In this document: one piece after another, positions 34,101 to 41,587 of the stretch
Layout of the letters: each line of letters starts with the position of its first letter
How positions within the stretch are numbered: position 1 is the first letter of the stretch
Assembly (NCBI GenBank): GCA_964519385.1
Contig: CAZFLR010000016.1
Span: forward strand, 1-46,469
DNA length: 46,469 bases
Reading direction: 5' to 3'
Source of the DNA: SVFI01 sp964519385
GTDB lineage: Bacteria; Bacillota; Clostridia; Lachnospirales; Lachnospiraceae
Notes under the pieces: model-generated
The model's input: only the letters and a program-made list of their open reading frames with translations
The model's database searches: none
Told to the model about the DNA's origin: nothing
Position numbers and translations under genes: made by a program

Positions 34101-35051
34101 TTAAAAATATTCTTTCCCGTACTTTTCTTTCAACGCCTCTTTGTCAAGAAACATCTTATATGGCTTAAAGCATCTCCTCTGTGCATCATAGACATAAATT
34201 CCGTAAAAAATTCCGTCCTCATTGTAAACACGGATTTGTTCCGGTGTCATATCCATGTCCGAAAAGAATTTCACCTTCGGCTCATACATCTTAGGATAAA
34301 GACTGTTCCCGTTGTCAATCACCTTACGGAATTCATTTTTCACAGTCACATCCGGGAGGTGCAAAAACACCTCATCCACCGGATAGAGGATTTCATCCAG
34401 TCTCTTTTCATCTCTGAACTGTTCAACCTGCTCAAGTGTGAGCGCGTCCTTTACCTCAAAACGATCCACACGGGTTCGCAAAAGACTCTCCATCGCTCCT
34501 CCACAGCCGGCTTTTTCGCCGATATCCTGACAAAGGGTTCTTATATAGGTTCCCTTTGAGCAATTGACCCGGAACCGCACAAGCGGAAGTTGAATTTCTA
34601 AAATCTCAAGCTCGAAAATCTCGATTTCTCTTGCTTTACGCTCAACCTCTATTCCCTCTCTCGCCAAATCCACAAGCTTTCTGCCTCCGACCTTAAGCGC
34701 GGAATACATTGGGGGAATCTGCATAAGCTTCCCCTTAAAGGTTGACATAATATCTGCAATCTCATCCTCAGAAACTGTAACCTCAGACTGTGTCAGAATC
34801 GTTCCCGTCATATCCTGTGTGTCTGTCGTTACACCGAGTCTTAGCACTGCTTCATATTCCTTTGTCTTGTCGGTAAGAAGGTCACAAAGTCTGGTTGCAT
34901 TTCCCAGACATACAGGAAGCACACCCTCTGCCTGTGGATCAAGCGTTCCGGTGTGCCCTATTTTTTTCTGTCTGAGAATTCCGCGCAGCTTTGCTACCAC
35001 ATCGTGTGAGGTATATCCTTTTTCCTTATACACGTTTATGATACCATTCAT
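34101..35051 (-). CDS. truB: tRNA pseudouridine-55 synthase
   Basis: TruB makes pseudouridine 55 in the T-loop of tRNAs. The 316 residues include GHTGTLDPQAEGVLPVCLG with the catalytic Asp, the KIGHTG entry, and the YSALKVGGRKLVDLAREG and CSKGTYIRTLCQDIG motifs, with a C-terminal PUA-like region. Its start overlaps the nrnA stop by 4 bases. Confidence 0.97.
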   Translation of the reverse strand: MNGIINVYKEKGYTSHDVVAKLRGILRQKKIGHTGTLDPQAEGVLPVCLGNATRLCDLLTDKTKEYEAVLRLGVTTDTQDMTGTILTQSEVTVSEDEIADIMSTFKGKLMQIPPMYSALKVGGRKLVDLAREGIEVERKAREIEIFELEILEIQLPLVRFRVNCSKGTYIRTLCQDIGEKAGCGGAMESLLRTRVDRFEVKDALTLEQVEQFRDEKRLDEILYPVDEVFLHLPDVTVKNEFRKVIDNGNSLYPKMYEPKVKFFSDMDMTPEQIRVYNEDGIFYGIYVYDAQRRCFKPYKMFLDKEALKEKYGKEYF

Positions 35052-36022
35052 CTGTTCTCCTCCATCTGAAGGGCAAGCTGCTCTGTCAGACTTTTTATAA
35101 TTTCTTCACGATTTCCCGCGATATTGCATCCGGCAGCGCGCACATGTCCTCCGCCGCCAAAATGCGCAGACACCCGGGCAACATCTATGCTGTCCGTGCA
35201 GGAACGCATACTCACCTTATAGGAATCGGAATCGAGTTCATACATGTAAACTGCCACTTCAACACCCTTTACAATGCGCAACTGGTTCACAATACCGGAC
35301 AAATCTTTTTTATCCGCTCCGTACTCCTGCATGGTCTTTGCATCCGTCACAGACACCATGACTCTGCCATCCATCAGTGTATATGCATCCATCAGTGCTT
35401 TTCCTAAAAGTTTCGACTGCACCTCGGTCTTTTCATAAAAGGTCTCATCGATGAGTCTCGGAAAATCAAAACCGAACTCTATCAGCCCGGCAACAATCCT
35501 CAGGGTTCTTGGTGATGTGTTTGAATACTGCATCACTCCGCAGTCATGAATAATTCCGATATAAAGTGTCTGAGCCAGCTCTTTATCTATCAGCTTTTTA
35601 TATTCTTCTTTTTGTGCAATCAGCTCATAGACCACTTCCGCTGCTGAACTGGCATCCGGAATAATATGGTCTACATCACAGCCTCCCCGGTTGCTGATAT
35701 GATGGTCAATGTTGATGACTTTTTTTGCCGTTTCAATATATTTTATGGCTTCGCCGCATCGCTCCGGAACCGTATCTGCGACAATCATCACATCATAGCT
35801 TCTATCTTCGGAATAGTCCGTCACAATCTCCGACACTCCTCTGATGAAGTCGAAAATCGCCGGTGGCTGTTCAAGCATCACATCTATCCGGGCTTGCGGA
35901 AATACCTTGCCAAGGAACTGCCACAGTGCCATCACCGTACCGACACAGTCACCATCCGGATTGACATGTCCGGTAATTCCAATCCGGCCTGCTCCCTCGC
36001 ATTCTTTAACAATATCCATCAT
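35048..36022 (-). CDS. nrnA: DHH/DHHA1 phosphoesterase, NrnA-like
   Basis: NrnA-type enzymes degrade nanoRNAs (2-5 mers), and some hydrolyse pAp or c-di-AMP products. The 324 residues show the DHH motifs: ITGHVNPDGDCVGTVMAL, IVADTVPERCG, NIDHHISNRGGCD, and the DHHA1 end HFGGGGHVRAAGC. Position between rbfA and truB is standard for the Firmicutes operon. Which of the two substrates dominates cannot be read from sequence. Confidence 0.93.
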   Translation of the reverse strand: MMDIVKECEGAGRIGITGHVNPDGDCVGTVMALWQFLGKVFPQARIDVMLEQPPAIFDFIRGVSEIVTDYSEDRSYDVMIVADTVPERCGEAIKYIETAKKVINIDHHISNRGGCDVDHIIPDASSAAEVVYELIAQKEEYKKLIDKELAQTLYIGIIHDCGVMQYSNTSPRTLRIVAGLIEFGFDFPRLIDETFYEKTEVQSKLLGKALMDAYTLMDGRVMVSVTDAKTMQEYGADKKDLSGIVNQLRIVKGVEVAVYMYELDSDSYKVSMRSCTDSIDVARVSAHFGGGGHVRAAGCNIAGNREEIIKSLTEQLALQMEENR

Positions 36023-36030
36023 CCTGTTAC

Positions 36031-36414
36031 CTATTCTTCCGTTTCCTCTTCCTCGCGGACGAGGTCCTTGTTCACTTCGTCAATTTTTTTGGACATATTC
36101 ACACCATATGCAATTGACTGGTCCATAATAAATGTAATCTGTGGTGTGTTGCGCAGATTAATTTTCTTTGCAAGCTTGGTGCGGATAAATCCTTCTGCAC
36201 TTGTCAGTCCTGACAGTGTGTCGGCAATCGCCCGGTCATCCCCGAGCACGGAAATCCATGCCTTACATGTCTTTAAATCCGGTGCCACTTCCACTGCCAC
36301 CACACTTGTCAGCGGACTTATCCGCGGGTCCTTCATTTCGCCGCGGATAATGTCTGCAAGTGCACGCATTACTTCCCCATTGATACGGGTATTTTTTACA
36401 CTGTTTTTTCTCAT
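36031..36414 (-). CDS. rbfA: 30S ribosome-binding factor A
   Basis: RbfA assists late 30S maturation. The 127-residue KH-like protein starts MRKNSVKNTRINGEVMRALA, continues ADIIRGEMKDPRISPLTSVV, and ends LRNTPQITFIMDQSIAYGV followed by an acidic tail. It lies between infB and nrnA, as expected. Confidence 0.95.
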   Translation of the reverse strand: MRKNSVKNTRINGEVMRALADIIRGEMKDPRISPLTSVVAVEVAPDLKTCKAWISVLGDDRAIADTLSGLTSAEGFIRTKLAKKINLRNTPQITFIMDQSIAYGVNMSKKIDEVNKDLVREEEETEE

Positions 36415-36422
36415 AATATTTC

Positions 36423-39170
36423 CTATCTCGGTACTTCTACCATAATATAAGCTTCTACGATATCAAGTTCCTGCATCTGGTCGTAGCCTTCAAATACAAG
36501 ACCACACTCAAATCCTGCTTTTACTTCTTTCACATCATCTTTGAATCGTTTGAGCGATGCGAGCTCACCTTCAAATATCTGTTCTCCCTCACGTGAGATA
36601 CGAACCTTACAGCCTCTCTGGAAATATCCGTCAAGCACGTAAGAACCTGCGATATTACCGATTGCCGATGCCTTGAAAATCTGACGTACTTCCGCATGAC
36701 CGATTACTTTTTCTTCAAAAATCGGATCCAGCATACCCTTCATGGCTGCCTGTACGTCCTCAATTGCCTGATAAATAACCTTATAGAGACGTACATCAAC
36801 ACCTTCTCTTTCTGCAGTTGCTTTTGCCATTGCATCCGGTCTGACATTGAAACCGATGATAATAGCCTGGGAAGCACTTGCAAGAATAACGTCGGATTCA
36901 TTGATTGCTCCTACGCCTCCGTGGATACATTTAACCACAACTTCCTCATTGGAAAGCTTTAACAGACTCTGTTTTACGGCTTCCACACTACCCTGTACGT
37001 CCGCCTTGATGATGAGATTGAGCTCTTTCAGATTGCCTGCCTGAATCTGTGAGAAGAGGTCATCAAGTGACATCTTGCTCTTAGTCTCCTCGAGTTTCTT
37101 AACTTTATTCTGTGCAACGAAGGTTTCTGCAAAGTTTTTCGCTGTCTTGTCATTTTCATGTGCAATCAGGATTTCTCCCGCATTCGGCACATCGGAAAGC
37201 CCTAAAATCTCAACCGGTGTACACGGACCTGCCTCTTTTACGCGACGGCCTTTATCATCCACCATGGCTCTGACCTTACCGTGTGCAGCTCCTGCCGAAA
37301 CGAAATCTCCGACATGAAGAGTACCCTTCTGTACAAGAACCGTTGCAACCGGTCCGCGTCCTTTATCAAGCTCTGCCTCAATCACCAGTCCTCTGGCGCG
37401 TCTGTTCGGATTCGCTTTCAGTTCGAGGATTTCTGCCGTAATCAGGATGGTTTCCAGAAGCGTGTCAATTCCTTCTCCCGTCTTTGCAGATACCGGAACA
37501 AATTCTGTTGTTCCGCCCCAGTCAGCCGGAATCAGTTCATACTCTGTAAGCTCCTGTTTTACACGGTCGATATTGGCACTTGGTTTATCCATCTTATTCA
37601 CTGCAACAATAATTTCAATACCTGCTGCCTTTGCATGGTTGATGGCTTCCACTGTCTGTGGCATCACGCCGTCATCTGCTGCGACAACAAGGATTGCAAT
37701 ATCCGTGGAATTTGCACCACGCATACGCATTGCCGTAAACGCCTCGTGACCCGGTGTGTCAAGGAAGGTGATCTTCTGGTCGTTAATCGTTACGGTGTAA
37801 GCACCGATGTGCTGTGTAATACCGCCTGCTTCACGGTCTGTTACGTTGGTCTCACGAATTGCATCGAGCAGCGATGTCTTACCGTGGTCAACATGACCCA
37901 TAACACAGATAACCGGCGGTCTTGCAACCATATCTTCTTCTTTTTCTTCGTCCTCCTTTAACAGCTCTTCGATTACGTCAACCTGAACTTCTTTTTCACA
38001 GATGATTTCATACTCAATCGCGATTTCTTCTGCTGTCTCAAATTCTACTTCCTGATTTACCGTCACAATCTGTCCCTGCATGAAGAGTTTCTTCACGATT
38101 GCCGAAGGCTGGATTTTCATCTTATCAGCGAGGTCCTTGATTGTAATTGTCTCCGGAATTGTGATTACCTTAATCTGCTCTTCCGGTGCGGTCTCCTTCT
38201 TTTCAGGCTTAATAAAGCGTCCTGCTTTATTTTTATTCTTTGTCATCATCTCGTTGTCATCTTCGTAGATATGATCTTTTTTACTTCTCTTATCGCGATC
38301 CTGATTGCTGCGACGCTTCTCATCATCACGATGCTTCTCCTGCTCTTTTATCGGACTTTCCGGAATGAACGAATTCTTACCGCCCTGATTTTTGCGCGGT
38401 CCATTCTGCGGCCTTCCATTTCCCTGACCACTGCGCTCACTATTGCCAAAAGGCTTTCCGTTACCGCCACGACCCTGTGAATCACCACGGCCGTTGCCAC
38501 CACGGTTAAAATTACCTCCACTCTGTCTTTCAGAGTAGTTTCTGTTTCCTTCATGCGCGCCTCCGTTTCCGTACTGAGGTTTTCTGTCGTTAAAACGCTT
38601 CTGGCCGTCATTTCTTCTGTCCTGTGTCTGTGACGGTGCCTGTGTCTGCTCGGCTGCCACTGTCTCCGTTGTTTCCTGTGGTTTTGTCTTCGGCTTGCCC
38701 TGAGGCTGTGGCTGCGGCTTCGGAGTCGGTGTAATCGGCACCGGTTTAATCACAGGCTTCGGCAACGGTCTGTACGGCTGAGACGATACATTGTTTCTCT
38801 GATTACCTCCGTGTCCGTTTCTGTCATTATGTCCCTGTCCCTGCGGACGGTTTCCGCCCTGCTGGCGTTTTCCTCCCATGCTGCTGTTATGTGAATTGCT
38901 CACAATAATGATGCTGCTTTTTTTCTTCTTCGGGGCTTCTGTCTTCGGAGCCTCTGCCTTCGGAGCTTCCGCCCTCGGAGCCTCTGTCTTCGGGGCTTCT
39001 GCCTTCGGAGATGCTTTTCCGAAATTTGCTCTCACAGCTTCTGCAGCCTCATCCTCTACGCCGGAATCGCTTCTCTTTACCTCAATCCCCTTCGTTGCAA
39101 GAAATCCTTTTACGTCATCATTTGATATATTCAACTCTTCTGCGAGTTCACGTACTTTTATTTTCGCCAT
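36423..39170 (-). CDS. infB: Translation initiation factor IF-2
   Basis: IF-2 is the GTPase that delivers initiator tRNA. The 915 residues start with an IF2-N domain (about 1-50), then a low-complexity region (about 50-330): tandem Ala-Pro-Lys-Thr/Ala-Glu units followed by a long Gly/Asn/Arg/Gln-rich stretch and a Lys/Glu-rich part. A second IF2-N motif (about 340-390) precedes the G domain with VMGHVDHGKTSLLDAI, DTPGHEAFTAMR and NKMDKP. Domains II, III and IV follow. The Gly/Arg/Asn-rich stretch is unusual and is reported as a finding. Confidence 0.97.
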   Translation of the reverse strand: MAKIKVRELAEELNISNDDVKGFLATKGIEVKRSDSGVEDEAAEAVRANFGKASPKAEAPKTEAPRAEAPKAEAPKTEAPKKKKSSIIIVSNSHNSSMGGKRQQGGNRPQGQGHNDRNGHGGNQRNNVSSQPYRPLPKPVIKPVPITPTPKPQPQPQGKPKTKPQETTETVAAEQTQAPSQTQDRRNDGQKRFNDRKPQYGNGGAHEGNRNYSERQSGGNFNRGGNGRGDSQGRGGNGKPFGNSERSGQGNGRPQNGPRKNQGGKNSFIPESPIKEQEKHRDDEKRRSNQDRDKRSKKDHIYEDDNEMMTKNKNKAGRFIKPEKKETAPEEQIKVITIPETITIKDLADKMKIQPSAIVKKLFMQGQIVTVNQEVEFETAEEIAIEYEIICEKEVQVDVIEELLKEDEEKEEDMVARPPVICVMGHVDHGKTSLLDAIRETNVTDREAGGITQHIGAYTVTINDQKITFLDTPGHEAFTAMRMRGANSTDIAILVVAADDGVMPQTVEAINHAKAAGIEIIVAVNKMDKPSANIDRVKQELTEYELIPADWGGTTEFVPVSAKTGEGIDTLLETILITAEILELKANPNRRARGLVIEAELDKGRGPVATVLVQKGTLHVGDFVSAGAAHGKVRAMVDDKGRRVKEAGPCTPVEILGLSDVPNAGEILIAHENDKTAKNFAETFVAQNKVKKLEETKSKMSLDDLFSQIQAGNLKELNLIIKADVQGSVEAVKQSLLKLSNEEVVVKCIHGGVGAINESDVILASASQAIIIGFNVRPDAMAKATAEREGVDVRLYKVIYQAIEDVQAAMKGMLDPIFEEKVIGHAEVRQIFKASAIGNIAGSYVLDGYFQRGCKVRISREGEQIFEGELASLKRFKDDVKEVKAGFECGLVFEGYDQMQELDIVEAYIMVEVPR

Positions 39171-39184
39171 GTTACTACCTCCGT

Positions 39185-39526
39185 CTAATTTTGTGTCCCG
39201 TCAAGCAATTTACAAAGTGCCTGCGCAAATCCCGGGTCCGTTACCGCCAGGGATGCCCTGAGCTCTTTTCCCATCGTATGACCAAGTTGCTCCTTGGTTC
39301 CGTATATATAACACGGGACCTCATAAAAGCTGCATTTGTCCGAAAAAAGCTTTTTGGTATTATCCGAAGCATCCTCCGCTACAATCACGAGTTCCGCCGT
39401 AAATGCCTTTACCGCTTTTTCCGTTGAAAACTCTCCGCTGACAGTTTTCCGTGCTCTGGTCGCCAATCCGATCAGGGAAAGAACTTTTTTTCTGTTTTGT
39501 TCCTGATTATTCAATGTTTCCCTCAT
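39185..39526 (-). CDS. rplGA: L7Ae/L30e/S12e-family RNA-binding protein (YlxQ)
   Basis: YlxQ-type proteins bind kink-turn RNA and are related to ribosomal L7Ae. The 113 residues include KVLSLIGLATRARKTVSG and LVIVAEDASDNTKKLF. The ATG at 39526 overlaps ylxR by 20 bases but sits only one base after GGAG; the TTG at 39514, preceded by GAGGGAAACA, is an alternative. It lies between ylxR and infB, the standard order. Confidence 0.88.
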   Translation of the reverse strand: MRETLNNQEQNRKKVLSLIGLATRARKTVSGEFSTEKAVKAFTAELVIVAEDASDNTKKLFSDKCSFYEVPCYIYGTKEQLGHTMGKELRASLAVTDPGFAQALCKLLDGTQN

Positions 39527-39776
39527 ACTCCTTTTGCAGTTTTTCGTAAATTGACTTATCGATACTCATCTTGAAGGAGCGCTCTAATCCTTTGTTTTTC
39601 ATAGCCATCTTTAAGCATTCTTCCTGCTGACAAAGATAAGCACCTCTTCCATTCTTCTTTCCTGTCACATCTAAGACGATATCGCCTTCCGCGGTTTTGA
39701 TGACACGCATCATTTCCTTCTTCGGTTTCATCTCGCCGCAGCCGACACATTGTCTGAGTGGAATTTTTTTACCCAT
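39507..39776 (-). CDS. ylxR: YlxR-family RNA-binding protein
   Basis: At 89 residues it matches YlxR/DUF448: LRQCVGCGEMKPKKEMMRVI, then DVTGKKNGRGAYLCQQEECL. YlxR proteins lie after nusA in most Firmicutes, may bind RNA or DNA, and have been linked to control of RNase P. It starts 9 bases after the nusA stop. Confidence 0.94.
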   Translation of the reverse strand: MGKKIPLRQCVGCGEMKPKKEMMRVIKTAEGDIVLDVTGKKNGRGAYLCQQEECLKMAMKNKGLERSFKMSIDKSIYEKLQKEYEGNIE

Positions 39777-39785
39777 AAAACTCCT

Positions 39786-40937
39786 CTATTCTTCTACTTC
39801 TTCATAAGATTCTTCTTCGTAAGCTTCCTCTTCATAATACTCGTCATCCTCGTATTCATCATCCAGATAATCTTCATAGCGGAAGCCCGGAGCATCCTTG
39901 GCCTGTGTCTCGCTCTTAATATCAATCTTGTAGCCTGTCAGTCTTGCTGCGAGTCTTGCGTTCTGTCCCTCCTTACCAATGGCAAGTGATAACTGATAAT
40001 CCGGCACGACAACCTTTGCGGTCTTTTCCTCCGGATCTGCAAAAACAGCGACAATCTTTGCCGGCGATAATGCGTTCTGAATCAGGTTGCCAGGGTTCTC
40101 ATCCCAGTTGATGATATCAATCTTCTCACCGCGAAGCTCATCTACAATGGAGTTTACACGGGAACCGTTCATTCCTACGCAGGCTCCGACCGGATCCACG
40201 TTCGGGTTGTCACTCCAGACTGCCATTTTGGTACGGCTTCCCGCTTCACGTGCAATTGCCTTAATCTCTACTGTTCCGTCTGCGATTTCAGCAACCTCAG
40301 CTTCAAAGAGACGTTTTACAAGCTCAGGATGTGTACGGCTTACTAAAATACGTGCTCCTTTTGTTGTATTCTTAACTTCTACGATATATACCTTAATTCG
40401 GTCTGTCGGTTTAAAATGCTCTGTCTTTACCTGTTCATTCTCATTTAACAGTGCATCTGCCTTTCCAAGGTCAATGCTGATGTTTTTACCAATGTATCTC
40501 TGAACAATACCTGTCACAACATCTTTTTCTTTTTCATAATACTGATTATAAATAACGCTTCTCTCTTCTTCTCTGATTTTCTGAAGAATTACATTCTTTG
40601 CATTCTGTGTTGCGATACGTCCGAATTCCTTTGACTTAATCTCAATCTGAACCGTTTCTCCCACCTGAGCCTTCTTATTGTATTTAAGTGCCTCCTCAAG
40701 TGAAATCTGTATGCAGTCATCTTCCACCTCATCTGCTGTTGCCACGACCTCTTTTTCTGCAATTACCTTGAAATCACATGTCTCGCGGTTTACGTTTACA
40801 GTGATGTTGTCCGCTTTACCGAAGTGATTCTTGCACGCTGTCAGCAGAGAATTCTCAATCGCCTCAAATAAGGTCTCCTTGCTGATTTCTTTCTCTTTTT
40901 CAAGAATGTCCAGTGCTTCCATTAATTCCTTGTTCAT
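39786..40937 (-). CDS. nusA: Transcription termination/antitermination factor NusA
   Basis: NusA binds RNA polymerase and nascent RNA to promote pausing and termination. The 383 residues have an N-terminal polymerase-binding domain (about 1-125), S1 (about 130-205), and KH domains with VDPVGACVGMNGSRVNSIV and LAIGKEGQNARLAARLTGY. The C-terminus is a strongly acidic Asp/Glu/Tyr tail (about 350-383). The gene is second in the operon, after rimP. Confidence 0.97.
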   Translation of the reverse strand: MNKELMEALDILEKEKEISKETLFEAIENSLLTACKNHFGKADNITVNVNRETCDFKVIAEKEVVATADEVEDDCIQISLEEALKYNKKAQVGETVQIEIKSKEFGRIATQNAKNVILQKIREEERSVIYNQYYEKEKDVVTGIVQRYIGKNISIDLGKADALLNENEQVKTEHFKPTDRIKVYIVEVKNTTKGARILVSRTHPELVKRLFEAEVAEIADGTVEIKAIAREAGSRTKMAVWSDNPNVDPVGACVGMNGSRVNSIVDELRGEKIDIINWDENPGNLIQNALSPAKIVAVFADPEEKTAKVVVPDYQLSLAIGKEGQNARLAARLTGYKIDIKSETQAKDAPGFRYEDYLDDEYEDDEYYEEEAYEEESYEEVEE

Positions 40938-40955
40938 TTTCCTTTTTCCTCCTAA

Positions 40956-41420
40956 TCAAAACTCGACATACGGACGCACAAGGGCAAGGTCCGCTCTCGC
41001 AAATTGTTTCTCACCGTCTTCTGTCTCGATGGTGATACTTTCTTTATCATACGCTTTTAATATACCTTCAAAGTCTTTTGACTTATCGATCATCTTATAG
41101 GTTTTGAGTTCGATTGCTTTTCCGATGTAACGGTTGAAATCTTTATCCTTCTTAATCGGACGAAGAAGTCCCGGGCTGCTCACTTCCATAATGTAGGAAT
41201 CCTCAATGAAATCCTCCTTATCCAGCAATTCTGAAAAAGCTCTGCTCACCAGTTCACAATCATCAATCGTAATACCGCCCGGCTTGTCAATGTAGGCACG
41301 CAGATACCAGTTGCTTCCCTCTTTTACATACTCCACATCCACCAGTTCAAAGGAATTCTCCTCCATAATCGGTGTCAGAAGCTGCTCCGCACGGCTTTCA
41401 TAGTTGTCACGTTTTGACAT
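40956..41420 (-). CDS. rimP: Ribosome maturation factor RimP
   Basis: RimP acts in 30S assembly. The 154 residues contain LVDVEYVKEGSNWYLRAYID, DCELVSRAFSELLDKEDFIE and YIMEVSSPGLLRPIKKDKDF, all typical. It is the first gene of the operon, with a GGAAGG-type site and an 80-base leader that contains a terminator hairpin. Confidence 0.96.
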   Translation of the reverse strand: MSKRDNYESRAEQLLTPIMEENSFELVDVEYVKEGSNWYLRAYIDKPGGITIDDCELVSRAFSELLDKEDFIEDSYIMEVSSPGLLRPIKKDKDFNRYIGKAIELKTYKMIDKSKDFEGILKAYDKESITIETEDGEKQFARADLALVRPYVEF

Positions 41421-41453
41421 TTATTCACCTGTCCTTCCCTGCTTAACAACGTA

Positions 41454-41481
41454 AAAGAGTGGACTTGCAAGTCCACTCTTT
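41454..41481 (-). terminator. Hairpin terminator in the rimP-nusA leader (and after the RND gene)
   Basis: A perfect 12-bp stem (AAAGAGTGGACT and its complement) with a TGCA loop is followed on the minus strand by TTTTACG. It lies about 105 bases past the RND stop, but also about 20 bases into the transcript predicted from the promoter at 41508-41536. It can therefore end RND transcripts and act as an attenuator for rimP-nusA. Confidence 0.8.
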
Positions 41482-41507
41482 CATGTATCATTATTTAACC
41501 ATTATCA

Positions 41508-41536
41508 AGTATAGCATTCCTCCACGGAAAATGCAA
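41508..41536 (-). promoter_or_regulatory. Sigma-A promoter of the rimP-nusA-infB-ribF operon
   Basis: Minus strand: TTGCAT (41536-41531), 17-base spacer, TATACT (41513-41508). Expected transcript start near 41501, upstream of the terminator hairpin. It lies between the RND gene and rimP. Confidence 0.75.
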
Positions 41537-41587
41537 GTCTTTCTTAGGAAATAACTTAGCGAAACAAATCACCCTACCGGTATCTGA

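Noticed and set aside
34101..34130. FMN riboswitch for ribF
   Set aside because: ribF follows truB by 1 base inside an operon, leaving no room for a riboswitch.
37281..37961. 226-residue Cys/His-rich plus-strand open frame
   Set aside because: Antisense shadow of infB; no start signal.
38930..39010. Short tandem DNA repeats considered as a non-coding array
   Set aside because: They encode the Ala-Pro-Lys/Glu units of the IF-2 linker in frame.
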